From Campylobacterota bacterium (lineage in GTDB: Bacteria; Campylobacterota; Campylobacteria; Campylobacterales; Sulfurovaceae): 7,456 nt of DNA. Numbering within the stretch: position 1 is the first letter of the stretch; the number at the start of each line of letters is the position of its first letter. The notes beneath the pieces were generated by a model that had not been told where the DNA came from, did no database searches, and was given only the letters and a program-made list of their open reading frames with translations. Made by a program: the position numbers and the translations under genes. The DNA lies in assembly GCA_011372825.1 (NCBI GenBank), contig DSAK01000142.1, positions 1-7,456 on the forward strand, read 5' to 3'. Positions 6,315 to 7,456 of the stretch are shown piece after piece.

Positions 6315-7214
6315 CTATCCCCTTGGAACGACTCTATATTGTTTGCCTCGATAACTTATAGTGCCTGAAATTTCATCTCTAATAATAATATAATATATTC
6401 CCTCGTACTTAAATGTAACTTGTCCGTTTTCTTCTTCTATATCTAAAACTTTTCCACTTAATCTTTCATAAAGGAGAAATGCCTCCATGTCATCTATTTT
6501 TTTAGGATTTGTGTATACATAAAACGAAGACAAATTATTGTATGCATAAGCGTATGCATCTTCGTCAGTGGGGCTTCTTTGCTCTTGCATTTGAACTTGA
6601 GAGGTTGTAGCAAGCCCTCTTTTTTTCCTGCAAATGTACTCTCCGTTATCAATGCGACAATCTTCCTGAAAATATCTTTCAGCAAATATTGTCATCGCAT
6701 AATTTTTTTTCCCATCTGTAAGTGTCAATACGATATTCCCAGAAAAAAAAGTATTTGCATCAGGTCTAATCCTTAGAAGATTTCGACTATATTCTAAGAC
6801 ATGACAAGCAAAAGAGGCCGTTGCATCTTGTATTTTCATAGTGTCAGGAAAAACTATTTGAGAAATGTAAGTGGGGCTAATTCCAATCGTATCTACTGGT
6901 CTAATGGTTCTTTTTACGGGAGCCATCAAAATCGCAGGATCAAACACTTCATTAAGGATGCGCATACGATCGGTTTTTCTTATTTGCGCTTCTTTATAGG
7001 CTTTTGCATTCTCGGTTGTAGACATTTCAAATCTGTTACGCACAACTTCTTGGTTTATTGCCCCCGTATTTTTAGGGACTTCTATGCCTTGTGCCATCAT
7101 TCTATTATTCTGAGTGTTATTTCTTGAACTATAATCCTGGGCTTCAATTTTTGCGGTGATGCTACAGATCACTATACCTAAAATCATCATCCTCGTTAAA
7201 GTCTTGCTCGTCAT
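6315..7214 (-). CDS. Exported beta-rich protein, probable DotH/VirB9-like component of the type IV secretion core complex
   Basis: This is a 299-residue protein when started at 7214. The frame stays open to an ATG at 7262, but 7214 has a GAGGAGGAG ribosome site at good distance and gives a clean Sec signal peptide: a basic start, hydrophobic residues 9-19 and a likely cut after IEA at residue 25. The mature part begins with a polar Asn/Gln-rich linker. Residues about 99-179 alternate hydrophobic and polar residues like a beta-domain (ISPTYISQIVFPD, GNIVLTLTDGKKNYAM). That matches the pattern of the VirB9/CagX N-terminal domain and of the conserved part of DotH/TraN. A short beta-rich C-terminal end (YIII...YRGKQYRVV) resembles the position of the DotH/VirB9 C-terminal domain. 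Cys186 and Cys195 could form a periplasmic disulfide. It ends two bases before the DotM-like gene. The family call is by pattern only; it could instead be an unrelated periplasmic accessory protein. Confidence 0.55.
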   Translation of the reverse strand: MTSKTLTRMMILGIVICSITAKIEAQDYSSRNNTQNNRMMAQGIEVPKNTGAINQEVVRNRFEMSTTENAKAYKEAQIRKTDRMRILNEVFDPAILMAPVKRTIRPVDTIGISPTYISQIVFPDTMKIQDATASFACHVLEYSRNLLRIRPDANTFFSGNIVLTLTDGKKNYAMTIFAERYFQEDCRIDNGEYICRKKRGLATTSQVQMQEQRSPTDEDAYAYAYNNLSSFYVYTNPKKIDDMEAFLLYERLSGKVLDIEEENGQVTFKYEGIYYIIIRDEISGTISYRGKQYRVVPRG

Positions 7215-7440
7215 AATCATACTCCTCCTCGAATCCATCATCATCAATTTGATCAAAATCATCCTCTTTTAAAATGGTATTGGGGGGCTCTTTATCAGAT
7301 ACCGATGCTCCCTTTGCTTCCTCTTTAGTGTCTAATTCCGCCTTACTGTCAGACTCATCAGAGTGTGCTTGTTTACGTCTAATAATATTATAGTAATGCC
7401 TAATCCCCTCGTTTAACACAGGCGAAAGGTATTCACTCAT
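7162..7440 (-). CDS. Small hypothetical protein with a highly acidic C-terminal tail
   Basis: I do not recognise this 92-residue protein. Residues 1-24 are ordinary and slightly basic, rich in Tyr, Ile and Arg, and probably helical. The middle (25-58) is polar and likely disordered. From residue 59 to 92 the chain is extremely acidic: 19 of 34 residues are Asp or Glu, with only one Arg, interspersed with Phe and Tyr. There is no signal peptide or membrane segment, so it should be cytoplasmic. The start at 7440 is the only ATG near the N-terminus, and the upstream sequence before the window edge shows only a weak purine-rich ribosome site. Its 3' end overlaps the next gene, which ties it to the secretion operon. 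A role as a chaperone, a DNA-mimic or a substrate of the coupling complex is possible but unsupported. A second acidic-tailed protein is encoded at 1054-1758. Confidence 0.7.
   Translation of the reverse strand: MSEYLSPVLNEGIRHYYNIIRRKQAHSDESDSKAELDTKEEAKGASVSDKEPPNTILKEDDFDQIDDDGFEEEYDYDEQDFNEDDDFRYSDL
7222..7230 (-). promoter_or_regulatory. Ribosome binding site that fixes the start of the DotH/VirB9-like gene at 7214
   Basis: On the minus strand this reads GAGGAGGAG, a near-perfect Shine-Dalgarno sequence lying inside the acidic-tail codons of the upstream gene. The ATG at 7214 is 7 bases away, and another ATG at 7220 is only one base away, too close. The ATG at 7262 has no comparable site and would put charged and Met-rich residues in front of the signal peptide. 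I therefore prefer 7214. Confidence 0.65.
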
Positions 7441-7456
7441 TTTTTCTACTCTAATA

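Overview
The window is AT-rich and its genes all lie on the minus strand, so transcription runs from position 7456 towards 1. It looks like part of a conjugative or mobile element, or of a chromosomal secretion locus, that carries an I-type (IncI / Dot-Icm-like) type IV secretion apparatus. The clearest evidence is a coupling ATPase of the DotL/TrbC family directly preceded by a gene that fits DotM/TrbA. The host is probably a low-GC Gram-negative proteobacterium. A Sec signal peptide on a predicted envelope protein, Shine-Dalgarno sites with GGAGG/AAGGGG cores and an ExoX-family relative all fit this. Campylobacterota or an AT-rich gammaproteobacterium are both possible, and the sequence does not decide between them.

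Region 1 (7440 to 2687, read leftwards) is a tightly packed operon. A small protein with a very acidic C-terminus (7440-7162) overlaps a secreted beta-rich protein that I tentatively place with the DotH/VirB9 outer-membrane core proteins (7214-6315). Two bases later comes the DotM-like membrane protein (6312-4978), and the DotL-like ATPase (GTG start, 4978-2687) overlaps it by one base. Such spacing implies co-translation of a coupling-complex module that selects DNA or protein substrates at the inner membrane.

Region 2 (2686-2562) is the only sizeable gap, 125 bases. It holds a TATAAT box overlapped by one arm of a 7-base direct repeat, and a strong ribosome site, so the downstream genes may have their own start of transcription.

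Region 3 (2561 to 53) holds three genes. The first is a full-length homologue of exonuclease X in which four of the five catalytic DEDDh residues are replaced. The second is coupled to it through an ATGA overlap and encodes an acidic protein of unknown function with Leu-Asp-Asp repeats. The third is a GspF/PilR-like inner-membrane platform protein of the type II secretion / type IV pilus class. IncI plasmids such as R64 also combine an I-type transfer apparatus with a type IVb pilus, so the mixture is plausible. A strong Shine-Dalgarno site at the left edge suggests another gene follows outside the window.

The most unusual item is the exonuclease-dead ExoX homologue within a transfer cluster. 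It has kept the fold motifs and the C-terminal FGKYKG domain while losing the active site, which suggests it was re-used as a DNA-binding or scaffold protein.
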